DNA of 6,248 nt from an uncultured Coriobacteriales bacterium (GCA_934662525.1 CAKUKJ010000151.1:1-6248); one strand, 5' to 3'; shown: positions 1 through 6,186, counted from the stretch's first letter. Made by a program: numbers and translations. The notes: generated by a model not told the origin, from the letters alone.

Positions 1-879
1 GAGTTTCTCTTCGGCACGCAGGACGCCCTCATCACCTTCGACATGAGCGAGTACATGGAGAAGCATGCCGTCTCCAAGCTCGTCGGTGCGCCCCCGGGCT
101 ACGTGGGCTACGACGAGGGCGGCGAGCTCACCAAGGCCGTGCGCCAGAAGCCCTACTCGGTCATCCTGTTCGACGAGATCGAGAAGGCCCACCCCGACCT
201 CTTCAACATCTTGCTGCAGATTCTTGAGGAAGGCCGTTTGACCGACGGCCAGGGCCGCAAGGTCGACTTCCGCAACACGGTCATCATCATGACCTCCAAC
301 GTGGGCGCCCGCCAGATCGCTCAAACCACGCCGTTGGGCTTTGCCGTGCAGCGCGCCGACGGCGGCCTTGACGACAAGGCCATCCATGCCAACGTCATGA
401 ACGAGGTCAAGAAGCTCTTCAAGCCGGAGTTTTTGAACCGCATCGACGACATCGTCGTCTTCAAGAGCCTGACCGACGAGCAGCTGCTCTCCATCGTGGA
501 CATCCTCGTGGAGGACCTGCGCGACCGCCTCATCGCGCGCGGCATGAACATCGAGCTTACCGATGCCGCCAAGCGCCTCATCGCCAAGGAAGGCCATGAC
601 GTCGCCTATGGCGCGCGTCCGTTGCGCCGTGCCATCCAGAACCTTGTGGAAGACCCTCTTTCCGAGAGGATCCTTGAAGGCACGCTCATGCAGGGGCAGG
701 TCGTCATGGTGGACGAACAGGACGGCAAGCTCACCTTCGAATGCAAGGCCGGGGTCATCCCTGCGCCTCGCCATCGCGAGACGTTTGCCGACGAGCGCAT
801 CGCGCGCCCTTCCCGTGGCCGCATGAGCGCCCCCTCGCAGCTGCCTTCCGCCACGTTCGGCAGCGGTGCCGCAGACTAG
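1..879 (+). CDS. clpC: ClpC-type AAA+ ATPase, C-terminal part (5' end outside window)
   Basis: This is the second ATPase domain (D2) and C terminus of a Clp unfoldase that feeds unfolded proteins into the ClpP protease in the cytosol. The frame is open from base 1, so the gene starts upstream; 292 residues are visible. In fragment numbering I see the pore loop GYVGYDEGG (33-41), the Walker B motif ILFDE (55-59), sensor 1 TSN (98-100), the arginine finger in FLNRID (R147) and the sensor 2 motif GARPLRR (204-210). An LGF tripeptide at 112-114 (bases 334-342) sits where ClpC and other ClpP-binding Clp ATPases carry their ClpP-docking loop, which argues against ClpB. About 45 residues after the D2 small domain form a low-complexity tail rich in Ser, Pro, Arg and Ala with no motif I recognise. 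ClpC rather than ClpE or ClpA is inferred from similarity and from ispD following it, as in Firmicutes. Confidence 0.93.
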   Translation, partial: EFLFGTQDALITFDMSEYMEKHAVSKLVGAPPGYVGYDEGGELTKAVRQKPYSVILFDEIEKAHPDLFNILLQILEEGRLTDGQGRKVDFRNTVIIMTSNVGARQIAQTTPLGFAVQRADGGLDDKAIHANVMNEVKKLFKPEFLNRIDDIVVFKSLTDEQLLSIVDILVEDLRDRLIARGMNIELTDAAKRLIAKEGHDVAYGARPLRRAIQNLVEDPLSERILEGTLMQGQVVMVDEQDGKLTFECKAGVIPAPRHRETFADERIARPSRGRMSAPSQLPSATFGSGAAD

Positions 880-920
880 GCGCTTCATTTGATTTATGAT
901 TGCCGCATTGCAGGATTTCT

Positions 921-927
921 GAAAGGA
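921..927 (+). promoter_or_regulatory. Ribosome binding site of ispD
   Basis: GAAAGGA lies 11 bases before the ATG at 939. It supports that start over an upstream in-frame TTG at 900, which has no such sequence in front of it. Confidence 0.7.
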
Positions 928-938
928 TTTGTCCAGTC

Positions 939-1781
939 ATGGCAGACATCGAATCTGCGGTAGGCACAGAGCCCGCCGTTTCCGGCAATGCGGCACAACC
1001 CGGCTCTTCCGAGCCGTCCACGCCCCACGCCCCGGCCTCCTCGGGGCGTGGGGTCGTCGGTAAGAAGGCCAACGTCGCAGCCGTCATTGTGGCGGGAGGC
1101 TCGGGCGAGCGCTTCGGTCGCCATGGGGGCAAGCAGTTGCTCCCCATTTGCGGAAAGCCGCTCATGTCGTGGTGCCTGCAGGCTTTCGACGCCGTGCCCA
1201 TGGTGGGCAAGATCGCCATCGTGTGCCCCGAGGCGCGCATGGAAGAGTACCGGAGCCTCGCCGTCGAGCCTTACGACCTGGTCACGCCCGTCGAATTCGT
1301 CGCGTCGGGCTCCATCCGCCAGGAGTCTGCCCTGCACGGCGTCGAGGCGGTGGCGCAGGATTTCCCCATCATCGCCATGCACGACGGCGCCCGCCCGCTC
1401 ATCCTCCCCGAGACCATCGTGCATGCCATCAACGTGCTCAAGGGCACGCTCGACGCTGACGGGGTCGTGTGCGGACATCCCGCCATCGACACGCTCAAGG
1501 TCGTCGAGGGTTCCTCTGTTGTCGGCACGCCCGACCGTTCGCTCTTCTGGATTGCCCAGACCCCGCAGGTCTTCCATTCCGACATCCTGCTCGAGGCGCA
1601 TCGCGCGGCCCTGGAGGAGGGCTACGTCGGCACCGACGACTCGTCTCTCGTTGAGCGCATCGGTGGCAAGATAGTGCTGGTAGATTGTCCGCGCGACAAC
1701 ATGAAGCTCACGGTGCCCGAAGACTTGCCGGCCGTGAGCGCCCTTTTGCACGCGCGCTATGGGGAGGCGCAGGAACAGTGA
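939..1781 (+). CDS. ispD: 2-C-methyl-D-erythritol 4-phosphate cytidylyltransferase with N-terminal extension
   Basis: IspD transfers CMP from CTP to 2-C-methyl-D-erythritol 4-phosphate in the cytosolic MEP pathway to isopentenyl diphosphate. Numbered from the ATG at 939 (280 residues), family motifs appear in order: nucleotide-binding VAGGSGERFG (51-60), KQLLP with K65, IRQES in the substrate region, HDGARP (148-153), AQTPQVF (206-212), GTDD (231-234) and DNMKLTVPEDL (253-263). The catalytic core is intact. Homologues usually have about 230 residues; here about 45 extra residues rich in Ala, Pro, Ser and Gly precede the first beta strand. From 942 to 1088 there is no in-frame ATG, GTG or TTG, and the GTG at 1089 lies inside the nucleotide-binding motif, so the extension must be translated. 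The gene sits 59 bases after clpC and overlaps ispF by 4 bases, which suggests coupled translation. Confidence 0.95.
   Translation: MADIESAVGTEPAVSGNAAQPGSSEPSTPHAPASSGRGVVGKKANVAAVIVAGGSGERFGRHGGKQLLPICGKPLMSWCLQAFDAVPMVGKIAIVCPEARMEEYRSLAVEPYDLVTPVEFVASGSIRQESALHGVEAVAQDFPIIAMHDGARPLILPETIVHAINVLKGTLDADGVVCGHPAIDTLKVVEGSSVVGTPDRSLFWIAQTPQVFHSDILLEAHRAALEEGYVGTDDSSLVERIGGKIVLVDCPRDNMKLTVPEDLPAVSALLHARYGEAQEQ
1001..1016 (+). repeat. Short perfect inverted repeat in the ispD extension
   Basis: CGGCTC and GAGCCG flank TTCC, giving a 6-pair stem with a 4-base loop. It lies in the DNA coding for the N-terminal extension of IspD, just upstream of a larger hairpin. Confidence 0.6.
1023..1053 (+). 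repeat. 12-bp perfect inverted repeat in the ispD extension
   Basis: CCCCACGCCCCG (1023-1034) and CGGGGCGTGGGG (1042-1053) are exact reverse complements around a 7-base loop. In RNA this would be a very stable stem. It begins 84 bases after the ispD start codon, inside the coding sequence for the Ala/Pro/Ser/Gly-rich extension. No T tract follows, so it is not a classical intrinsic terminator; a role in pausing or early translation is only a possibility. Confidence 0.75.
1761..1767 (+). promoter_or_regulatory. Ribosome binding site that sets the ispF GTG start
   Basis: GGGGAGG lies 10 bases before GTG 1778, inside the last codons of ispD. It favours the GTG, which overlaps the ispD stop codon, over the TTG at 1808. 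Confidence 0.7.
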
Positions 1782-2281
1782 GCGGGAAAAGCAACTTCGT
1801 AGGCGCTTTGCGTATCGGCCATGGCTACGACGTTCATGCCTTTGCGCCTGGCCGCAAGCTCATCTTGGGCGGTGTTGAGATTCCCCATACGCAGGGCCTC
1901 CTCGGTCACTCCGACGCCGACGTCCTTGCACACGCCCTGGCAGACGCCATCCTCGGGGCGGTGCGCGGGGGCGACATCGGCAAGCTCTTTCCCGACGACG
2001 ACCCCGCGTATGAGGGCGCCGACTCGCTCAAGCTGCTGGCGCGGGTGATCGAGGTTGCCCGCGAGGCGGGCTTCGAACTCGTCGATGCCGACTGTACCGT
2101 GGCGGCCCAGGCCCCCAAGCTGGCGCCCTACCGCGAGGAGATGCGCGCCCGCCTTGCCCGCGCGTGCTCGGTAGGCGTGAGCCAGGTGGGCGTCAAGGCC
2201 ACCACGACCGAGCGCCTTGGTTTCGTGGGGCGCGAGGAGGGTGTCGCCGCCTGGGCCGTCGTCATCATGCAAGCGGTATAA
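1778..2281 (+). CDS. ispF: 2-C-methyl-D-erythritol 2,4-cyclodiphosphate synthase
   Basis: IspF closes the cyclodiphosphate ring of the MEP pathway with release of CMP; family members are trimers with a metal site in each subunit. From the GTG at 1778 the protein has 167 residues, normal for the family (about 160). Visible motifs are RIGHGYDVHAF with metal ligands D18 and H20, HSDADVLAHALAD with the third ligand H52, GDIGKLFPDDDP (65-76) with GADS (80-83), and near the C terminus TTTERLGFVGREEG. The start overlaps the ispD stop in the arrangement GTGA, the mark of translational coupling. An alternative start at TTG 1808 would make the protein begin exactly like Escherichia coli IspF, but it has a poor ribosome binding site. 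IspD and IspF act at separate steps of the pathway, with IspE between them; ispE is not in this window. Confidence 0.96.
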   Translation: MSGKSNFVGALRIGHGYDVHAFAPGRKLILGGVEIPHTQGLLGHSDADVLAHALADAILGAVRGGDIGKLFPDDDPAYEGADSLKLLARVIEVAREAGFELVDADCTVAAQAPKLAPYREEMRARLARACSVGVSQVGVKATTTERLGFVGREEGVAAWAVVIMQAV

Positions 2282-2367
2282 GAAACAGTTACGCAATCAA
2301 AATATGCGGTCCGTCGGCTTACTATCCCAGGTACCGCGCCATCTTCATATAAGGAGAGACACGTCCC
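2282..2367 (+). other. ispF-cysS intergenic region with T-box-like 9-mer
   Basis: This 86-base gap is the largest spacing inside the cluster. It ends with a good ribosome binding site (AAGGAG, 2351-2356) 11 bases before the cysS ATG. It also holds a weak inverted repeat GCGGT (2306-2310)/ACCGC (2333-2337) and GGTACCGCG (2331-2339 region), which resembles the core of the T-box antiterminator sequence. No -35/-10 pair with good spacing is visible, so separate transcription of cysS is neither shown nor excluded. Confidence 0.4.
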
Positions 2368-3828
2368 ATGAAGCTCTACGACTCTTCGCTGCATAGCAAG
2401 GTCGAGTTCGAGCCGGTTGTGCCCGGCAAGGTGACCATGTACGTTTGCGGCCCCACGGTCTACGACAACATCCACATCGGAAATGCCCGCACCTTTTTGT
2501 CGTTCGACATCATCCGCCGCTGGCTCGTCGAGCGCGGCTACGACGTCACGTTCGCCCAGAACCTGACCGACGTCGACGACAAGATCATCAAGCGCGCAAA
2601 CGAGCGCGGGGTCGAGGCGTCCGAGGTCTCTACTCAATACGCCGATGCGTTCATCGAGGTCATGGAGCGCTTCGGCATCCAGGCGCCCGACATTCGCCCG
2701 CGCGCCACACAGGAGATCCCCGCGATGATCTCCATAATCGAGACGCTCATCGAGCGCGGCCACGCCTACGAGGCGAACGGCGACGTGTACTTTGCGGTGC
2801 GCTCGGACAAGGGGTACGGCGAGGTCTCGGGCCGCAACGTCGACGACCTGCTCGTGGGCGCCCGCATCGAGGCCGGCGAGCAGAAGCGCGACCCGCTCGA
2901 CTTTGCGCTGTGGAAGGCTGCAAAGCCCGGTGAGCCCACATGGGACTCTCCCTGGGGCCCCGGCCGTCCCGGTTGGCACACGGAGTGCGCTGCCATGGTG
3001 CATCGCTACCTCGGCATGCCCATCGACATCCACGGCGGCGGAGCGGACCTGCAGTTCCCCCATCACGAGAACGAGTGCGCCCAGGCACAGTGCGCATGGG
3101 GCGGCAAGTTCGCCAACCACTGGATGCACACGGGAATGCTGCTGGTCGACGGCGAGAAGATGAGCAAGTCGCTCGGCAACTTCTTCACGCTGAAAGACGT
3201 GCTCGACGAGTATCCGGCAGATGCCCTCCGCCTGCTCATGGCGCAGACTCACTACCGAAGCCCGCTCGACTTCTCGTTCGATCGCCTCCGGGGGGCGGCG
3301 GGGTCTCTCGACCGTATCGCCAACACCGTCCAGAACCTTGCCTGGGCCGCCGGGCACACCGCGCCCGATGCGCCTGCGGCCCCCGAGCTTGCGCAGGCCG
3401 CATCGCGCGCCCGCAGCGAGTTTGAGTCCTGCATGGACGACGACTTCAACACCGCCGGCGCCCTCGGCGCAGTCTTCGGCCTCGTGACCGCTGCGAACAC
3501 CTATCTCGACCAGGCCCAGGGCAAGGTTGACGCTGAGGCCTGCAAGGCCGTCTCCGACGTCATTTCCTGGGGCATGTCCGTCATGGGCATCGCCCTCAAG
3601 GTGGCAGACGCCTCCGATGACTTGCCGGAGGGGCTTGTGGACCTTGCCGCCAAGCATGGCTGCGGCGCGGCAAACGCCGAAGCTGCGGCCCAGGCCCTGC
3701 TCGATTTGCGCGCCAAGGCTCGCTCCGAGAAGAATTGGCCCCTTGCCGACGCCATCCGCAACGACCTCTCCGACCTGGGCCTTGCGATCGAGGACACCGC
3801 CCAAGGCGCCCGCGTCAAGCGCGCCTAA
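2368..3828 (+). CDS. cysS: Cysteinyl-tRNA synthetase
   Basis: This class I aminoacyl-tRNA synthetase charges tRNA-Cys with cysteine in the cytosol. The 486-residue protein is close to the usual 460-490. The HIGH-type signature is HIGN (36-39) within YVCGPTVYDNIHIGNAR, and the KMSKS loop is exact at 264-268. All four expected zinc ligands that select cysteine are present: C27, C207 (GWHTEC), H232 and E236 (PHHENE). The C-terminal helical region ends in a typical segment with SEKNWPLADAIRNDL. The ATG at 2368 has AAGGAG 11 bases upstream and the next family motif begins at the expected distance. cysS precedes rlmB by 27 bases; in Bacillus subtilis the RNase mrnC lies between these two genes and is absent here. 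Nothing suggests a defect. Confidence 0.98.
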   Translation: MKLYDSSLHSKVEFEPVVPGKVTMYVCGPTVYDNIHIGNARTFLSFDIIRRWLVERGYDVTFAQNLTDVDDKIIKRANERGVEASEVSTQYADAFIEVMERFGIQAPDIRPRATQEIPAMISIIETLIERGHAYEANGDVYFAVRSDKGYGEVSGRNVDDLLVGARIEAGEQKRDPLDFALWKAAKPGEPTWDSPWGPGRPGWHTECAAMVHRYLGMPIDIHGGGADLQFPHHENECAQAQCAWGGKFANHWMHTGMLLVDGEKMSKSLGNFFTLKDVLDEYPADALRLLMAQTHYRSPLDFSFDRLRGAAGSLDRIANTVQNLAWAAGHTAPDAPAAPELAQAASRARSEFESCMDDDFNTAGALGAVFGLVTAANTYLDQAQGKVDAEACKAVSDVISWGMSVMGIALKVADASDDLPEGLVDLAAKHGCGAANAEAAAQALLDLRAKARSEKNWPLADAIRNDLSDLGLAIEDTAQGARVKRA

Positions 3829-3855
3829 CCTAGCCACGAGCCCCGAGGAGCAAAC

Positions 3856-4776
3856 ATGTCCGATTACATCGAAGGCCGCCGTGCCGTTGAGGAGGCGCTC
3901 AAGGCGGGCGTTCCCATCCGCAAGGTCTTCCTGCAAGCCCCGCCTAAGCCCGAAGAGCTTGCCGAGCAGGACGAGTCCCGCGCTACCGGCCGCCAAGCTG
4001 GCAAACAGGGCCGCAAGGGCGCCTCTGCCAGCCGTCGCGCGCGTTCTGAGAAGCCAACGGGCGTCGATGCGGCGCTGGAGCGCGTGACGGCGAAGCTGCG
4101 CCGTGCCAACGTGCCCATCGAGCTTGTGGAGAAGTCCAAGCTCGACCGCATGTCGGCCGACGGCGGCAGCCACGGCGCGCACCAGGGCATCATGTGCGAG
4201 GTTCCGCCCTACCGCTACACCGACATCATGGACATCGCCTATGCCGGCGCCAAGAAGCGCGATTCGCTCGTGCTGGTCCTCGACCACATCACCGACGAGG
4301 GCAACCTCGGCGCCATCATTCGCACGGCGGAGGTCATGGGCGCCGATGGCGTCGTCATCCCCTCCAAGCGCGCCGCCCAGGTCACCGTGGGCGTGTACAA
4401 GACGAGTGCGGGTGCAGCCTTCCATGTGCCCATCGCGCGCGTCCCCAACCTTGTGGGCGCGCTCAAGACCCTAAAGGACGGCGGGTTCTGGGTGGCCGGC
4501 GCTTCCGAGCATGCGAAGATGGACATCTGGCATGCCCCGCTCGAGGGGCGCATCGCCCTGGTGTGCGGCAACGAGGCCGAGGGCATCTCGCGCATCGTGA
4601 TGGAGCAGTGCGACTTCACGGTCGCGCTTCCCCAGCGCGGCCAGGTCGAGTCGCTCAACGTGGCCCAGGCCACCACGGCCGTGTGCTACGAGTGGCTCCG
4701 CCGCGTCATGGGCCGCGAGGAGCATGAGGCCAAGTCGGCGGCCAAGCAGGCAGGGGAGAGCCGCCAAGGTGCGTAA
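3856..4776 (+). CDS. rlmB: TrmH/SpoU-family RNA 2'-O-methyltransferase (RlmB type) with basic insert
   Basis: The family transfers a methyl group from S-adenosylmethionine to a ribose 2'-OH; RlmB modifies one guanosine in the peptidyl-transferase region of 23S rRNA. The three SpoU motifs are visible: motif 1 TDEGNLGAIIRTAE (146-159, with N150 and R156), motif 2 CGNEAEGIS (237-245) and motif 3 LPQRGQVESLNVAQAT (258-273). Together these form the knotted SAM site. The N-terminal substrate-binding domain (from about YIEGRRAVEEAL to HGAHQGIMCEV) is interrupted at about 30-70 by a stretch rich in Lys, Arg, Gln, Ser and Ala, which makes the protein 306 residues against about 245 in E. coli. The ATG at 3856 has GAGGAG 5 bases upstream. 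Position after cysS and before the YacP-like gene matches yacO/rlmB of Firmicutes. The exact target nucleotide is inferred from family and position. Confidence 0.9.
   Translation: MSDYIEGRRAVEEALKAGVPIRKVFLQAPPKPEELAEQDESRATGRQAGKQGRKGASASRRARSEKPTGVDAALERVTAKLRRANVPIELVEKSKLDRMSADGGSHGAHQGIMCEVPPYRYTDIMDIAYAGAKKRDSLVLVLDHITDEGNLGAIIRTAEVMGADGVVIPSKRAAQVTVGVYKTSAGAAFHVPIARVPNLVGALKTLKDGGFWVAGASEHAKMDIWHAPLEGRIALVCGNEAEGISRIVMEQCDFTVALPQRGQVESLNVAQATTAVCYEWLRRVMGREEHEAKSAAKQAGESRQGA
4752..4760 (+). promoter_or_regulatory. Ribosome binding site that sets the rae1 GTG start
   Basis: AGGGGAGAG lies 8 bases before GTG 4769, inside the end of rlmB. An in-frame ATG at 4724 would add 15 basic residues ahead of the conserved first strand and has no comparable site, so the GTG is preferred. 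Confidence 0.65.
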
Positions 4777-5350
4777 GACCCTGCTTCTCGTCGACGGATA
4801 CAACGTCATTCGCTCGCAGGGCCCTTACCGGGGCCTCGTCGACGAGGATTACCACGACCCCATCCTGCATGACGTGTACGTGCGGGCCCGCGCGGCGCTC
4901 GTCGCCGACGTGGCCGCCTTTGCGCAGGGCAGCTACATGCGCACGACAGTGGTGTTCGACGGTTTCGGCAATCCCGACCCGGAACGCCCCCCGCGCAAAA
5001 GCGCCGGCATCGACATCGTCTTTTCCCCTGCAGGCGTCGAGGCCGACGCGGTGATCGAAAAGCTTGCGCGCACCTATCGCCTACAGGGTTGGGAGGTGAC
5101 GGTCATCACGTCCGACGCAGGGGTGCAGTCCACGGTCTTTGCCGACGGTGTCACGCGCTTGTCTTCGCGCATGTTCACCAACGAGGCGCAGACCATGAAC
5201 GAGCATATCGACCAGATGCGCTATGTGCCGAACACCGGGGCCCCCGCGCGCACGACCGTGCAGGACCGCCTCCCCAAAGACGTTCGGGCCCGCCTTATGC
5301 AGATGGCAATGCCCAAGACGAACAAAGGAGCCAGCCATGGCCGCAAGTAA
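4769..5350 (+). CDS. rae1: NYN/PIN-like ribonuclease, YacP/Rae1 family
   Basis: The founding member, Rae1 (YacP) of Bacillus subtilis, is an endoribonuclease that enters the ribosomal A site and cuts certain mRNAs during translation. From the GTG at 4769 the protein has 193 residues. The acidic residues expected of a NYN nuclease fold are visible: D9 in LLLVDGYNVI (5-14), D64 in VVFDGFG (61-67), E91/D93 in GVEADAVIE (89-97) and D116 in VITSDAGVQ (112-120). The last 30 or so residues are basic. The start overlaps the end of rlmB by 8 bases, and the 3' end overlaps the next gene by 14. The position straight after rlmB is the same as rae1 in Bacillus subtilis, where sigH follows; sigH is not here. 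The domain is clear; that it acts as Rae1 on the ribosome is inferred from context. Confidence 0.85.
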   Translation: MRKTLLLVDGYNVIRSQGPYRGLVDEDYHDPILHDVYVRARAALVADVAAFAQGSYMRTTVVFDGFGNPDPERPPRKSAGIDIVFSPAGVEADAVIEKLARTYRLQGWEVTVITSDAGVQSTVFADGVTRLSSRMFTNEAQTMNEHIDQMRYVPNTGAPARTTVQDRLPKDVRARLMQMAMPKTNKGASHGRK

Positions 5351-5798
5351 AGAAAAGCCTGCAGACGAGCAGTGGGCAAAGACCACAGACGCCCACCGCA
5401 CAGATTTTGAGCGGGCGAAGAGCCCTCTGCCTTCCCGCATGGCGGCGTTCGCCCTGTGGATCGTAGCGATTGCCCTTGAGGTCGCATGCATCCTCGTAGT
5501 CGGCGGCGCACTCTCGATACCCGTGCTGTCCGACATGACATGGCTCTGTGCGACCGTGGGCGTTGTGGCATGCCTCGCACTCACGCTTGTCGGCCAGCGC
5601 ATGTGGAAGAACGCCGGCTCCATCAAGCCGACCAAGGGCCAGGCTGCGGTCGGCGTCGTCATGGCCTCGGCCGGCTTTGCCCTGTGGGCGCTGTTCTTCT
5701 GTGCGTCCAAGAACCTTCCCGCCTCCAGCAAGGCAGCCGGTGTCGTGGCCGCAGCTTTGGTCGTGGGCGCAAGCGTCGTCGCTTGCATGGCCTTGTGA
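5337..5798 (+). CDS. Small four-helix membrane protein, unknown function
   Basis: I do not recognise this 153-residue protein. Its first 34 residues are charged and soluble-looking (many Lys, Asp, Glu and Arg). Four hydrophobic segments follow at about 35-59, 66-87, 102-123 and 131-153, which fits an integral cytoplasmic membrane protein with both ends on the same side. A basic loop (QRMWKNAGSIKPTKGQ, 87-102) lies between helices 2 and 3 and is probably cytosolic by the positive-inside rule. The protein stops directly after helix 4. There is no signal peptidase site and no catalytic motif that I can see. The ATG at 5337 has AAAGGAG 6 bases upstream and overlaps the Rae1-like gene by 14 bases, so the two are probably co-translated. 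It is the last gene before the hairpin at 5826-5869. That it is a real gene is well supported by coding pattern and ribosome binding site; its role is open. Confidence 0.8.
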   Translation: MAASKEKPADEQWAKTTDAHRTDFERAKSPLPSRMAAFALWIVAIALEVACILVVGGALSIPVLSDMTWLCATVGVVACLALTLVGQRMWKNAGSIKPTKGQAAVGVVMASAGFALWALFFCASKNLPASSKAAGVVAAALVVGASVVACMAL

Positions 5799-5825
5799 GC
5801 GCACATTTTTTCATAAGCCTTTTCC

Positions 5826-5869
5826 AAGGGGCGCTCAGGAGCCGAAACCGGTGCCTGAGCGCCCCTTGT
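5826..5869 (+). terminator. Long GC-rich hairpin closing the gene cluster
   Basis: CAAGGGGCGCTCAGG (5826-5840) and CCTGAGCGCCCCTTG (5855-5869) form a perfect 15-pair stem. Inside the 14-base loop, CCG and CGG (5843-5845 and 5850-5852) can extend it. It starts 27 bases after the stop of the membrane protein gene. No T tract follows the stem; the T-rich bases (5810-5824) lie before it. A tail-less terminator of the kind proposed for high-GC actinobacteria, or an mRNA 3'-end protector, is the likely role. Confidence 0.75.
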
Positions 5870-6024
5870 GCGTTATGGGGGAGGGGGCGGATGCGCTGTG
5901 ACTCCTCTCCCTGCCGAGCCGATCATGGTTCCAATACGCAACGCGCAGTTTGTGTCAAAGAAGCCTTTGGACTTGCAAGGAGGCTGGTACATCGTGTACA
6001 GTAGCCCCCCGTGGGAACCTACGT
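5870..6024 (+). other. Spacer between hairpin and tRNA-Thr, possible weak tRNA promoter
   Basis: I see no gene here. The segment opens with two runs of five G (around 5878-5888). A possible promoter for the tRNA is TTGCAA (5973-5978), 18 bases, then TACAGT (5997-6002), each 4 of 6 to consensus. A short dyad GTACA/TGTAC (5987-5991, 5995-5999) overlaps the -10 candidate. The promoter call is tentative. Confidence 0.3.
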
Positions 6025-6099
6025 GCCGGCTTAGCTCAATGGTAGAGCACCCGCCTTGTAAGCGGAAGGTTATGAGTTCGAGTCTCCTAGCCGGCACCA
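6025..6099 (+). tRNA. tRNA-Thr (anticodon UGU), CCA encoded
   Basis: A complete cloverleaf can be drawn. The acceptor stem GCCGGCT/AGCCGGC is perfect, followed by discriminator A and an encoded CCA (6097-6099). The D arm is GCTC/GAGC with a 7-base loop holding G18-G19. The anticodon loop CTTGTAA (6055-6061) has anticodon TGT at 6057-6059, reading ACA (Thr), and G35 and U36 fit threonine identity. The T loop is TTCGAGT. Two pairs are imperfect: C27-A43 at the top of the anticodon stem and T50-C64 in the T stem. A15 with T48 fits the usual tertiary pair. I judge it functional. Confidence 0.96.
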
Positions 6100-6157
6100 C
6101 GTCTTCTTGCGATGGCTATGAAGGACTTATGAACTTCAGTTCTTTCAAAATTAGCCG

Positions 6158-6186
6158 TTGACAGGCAGCGTGGGCACGCGTAATAT
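6158..6186 (+). promoter_or_regulatory. Strong sigma-70-type promoter reading out of the window
   Basis: TTGACA (6158-6163) is an exact -35 box, followed by a 17-base spacer and TAATAT (6181-6186), 4 of 6 to the -10 consensus. An A/T-rich stretch (TTTCAAAATTA, 6143-6153) lies just upstream, as in UP elements of stable-RNA and ribosomal promoters, and is unusual in this GC-rich sequence. Transcription would start near 6193. The gene served lies outside the window; an rRNA or ribosomal-protein unit is a guess. Confidence 0.6.

Noticed and set aside
895..900. TATGAT, 5 of 6 to a -10 box, between clpC and ispD.
   Set aside because: No -35-like sequence lies 16-18 bases upstream and there is no extended -10, so a promoter for ispD is not supported.
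894..1751. A 285-codon minus-strand open frame opposite ispD.
   Set aside because: It has the same register effect with the ispD codons; no recognisable motif or ribosome binding site.
2128..4425. A 765-codon open frame on the minus strand opposite ispF, cysS and rlmB.
   Set aside because: Its codons are in exact register with the cysS and rlmB codons, so stops would arise only from TTA, CTA or TCA in the sense genes, which this genome hardly uses. The sense proteins have complete family motifs; the antisense protein shows none.
5081..5827. A 248-codon minus-strand open frame across the end of rae1 and the membrane protein gene.
   Set aside because: The plus-strand genes have good starts, overlaps and a convincing nuclease or membrane pattern; the minus-strand product is compositionally odd and without motifs.
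6120..6146. Possible hairpin after the tRNA (GAAGGA with TCTTTC) as a tRNA terminator.
   Set aside because: The stem is short, has a wobble and a mismatch, and is followed by A-rich rather than T-rich sequence; the same bases are better explained as the A/T-rich region upstream of the next promoter.
5868..6161. A 97-codon plus-strand open frame that runs through the tRNA gene.
   Set aside because: It spans the whole tRNA-Thr and has no ribosome binding site; treated as chance.
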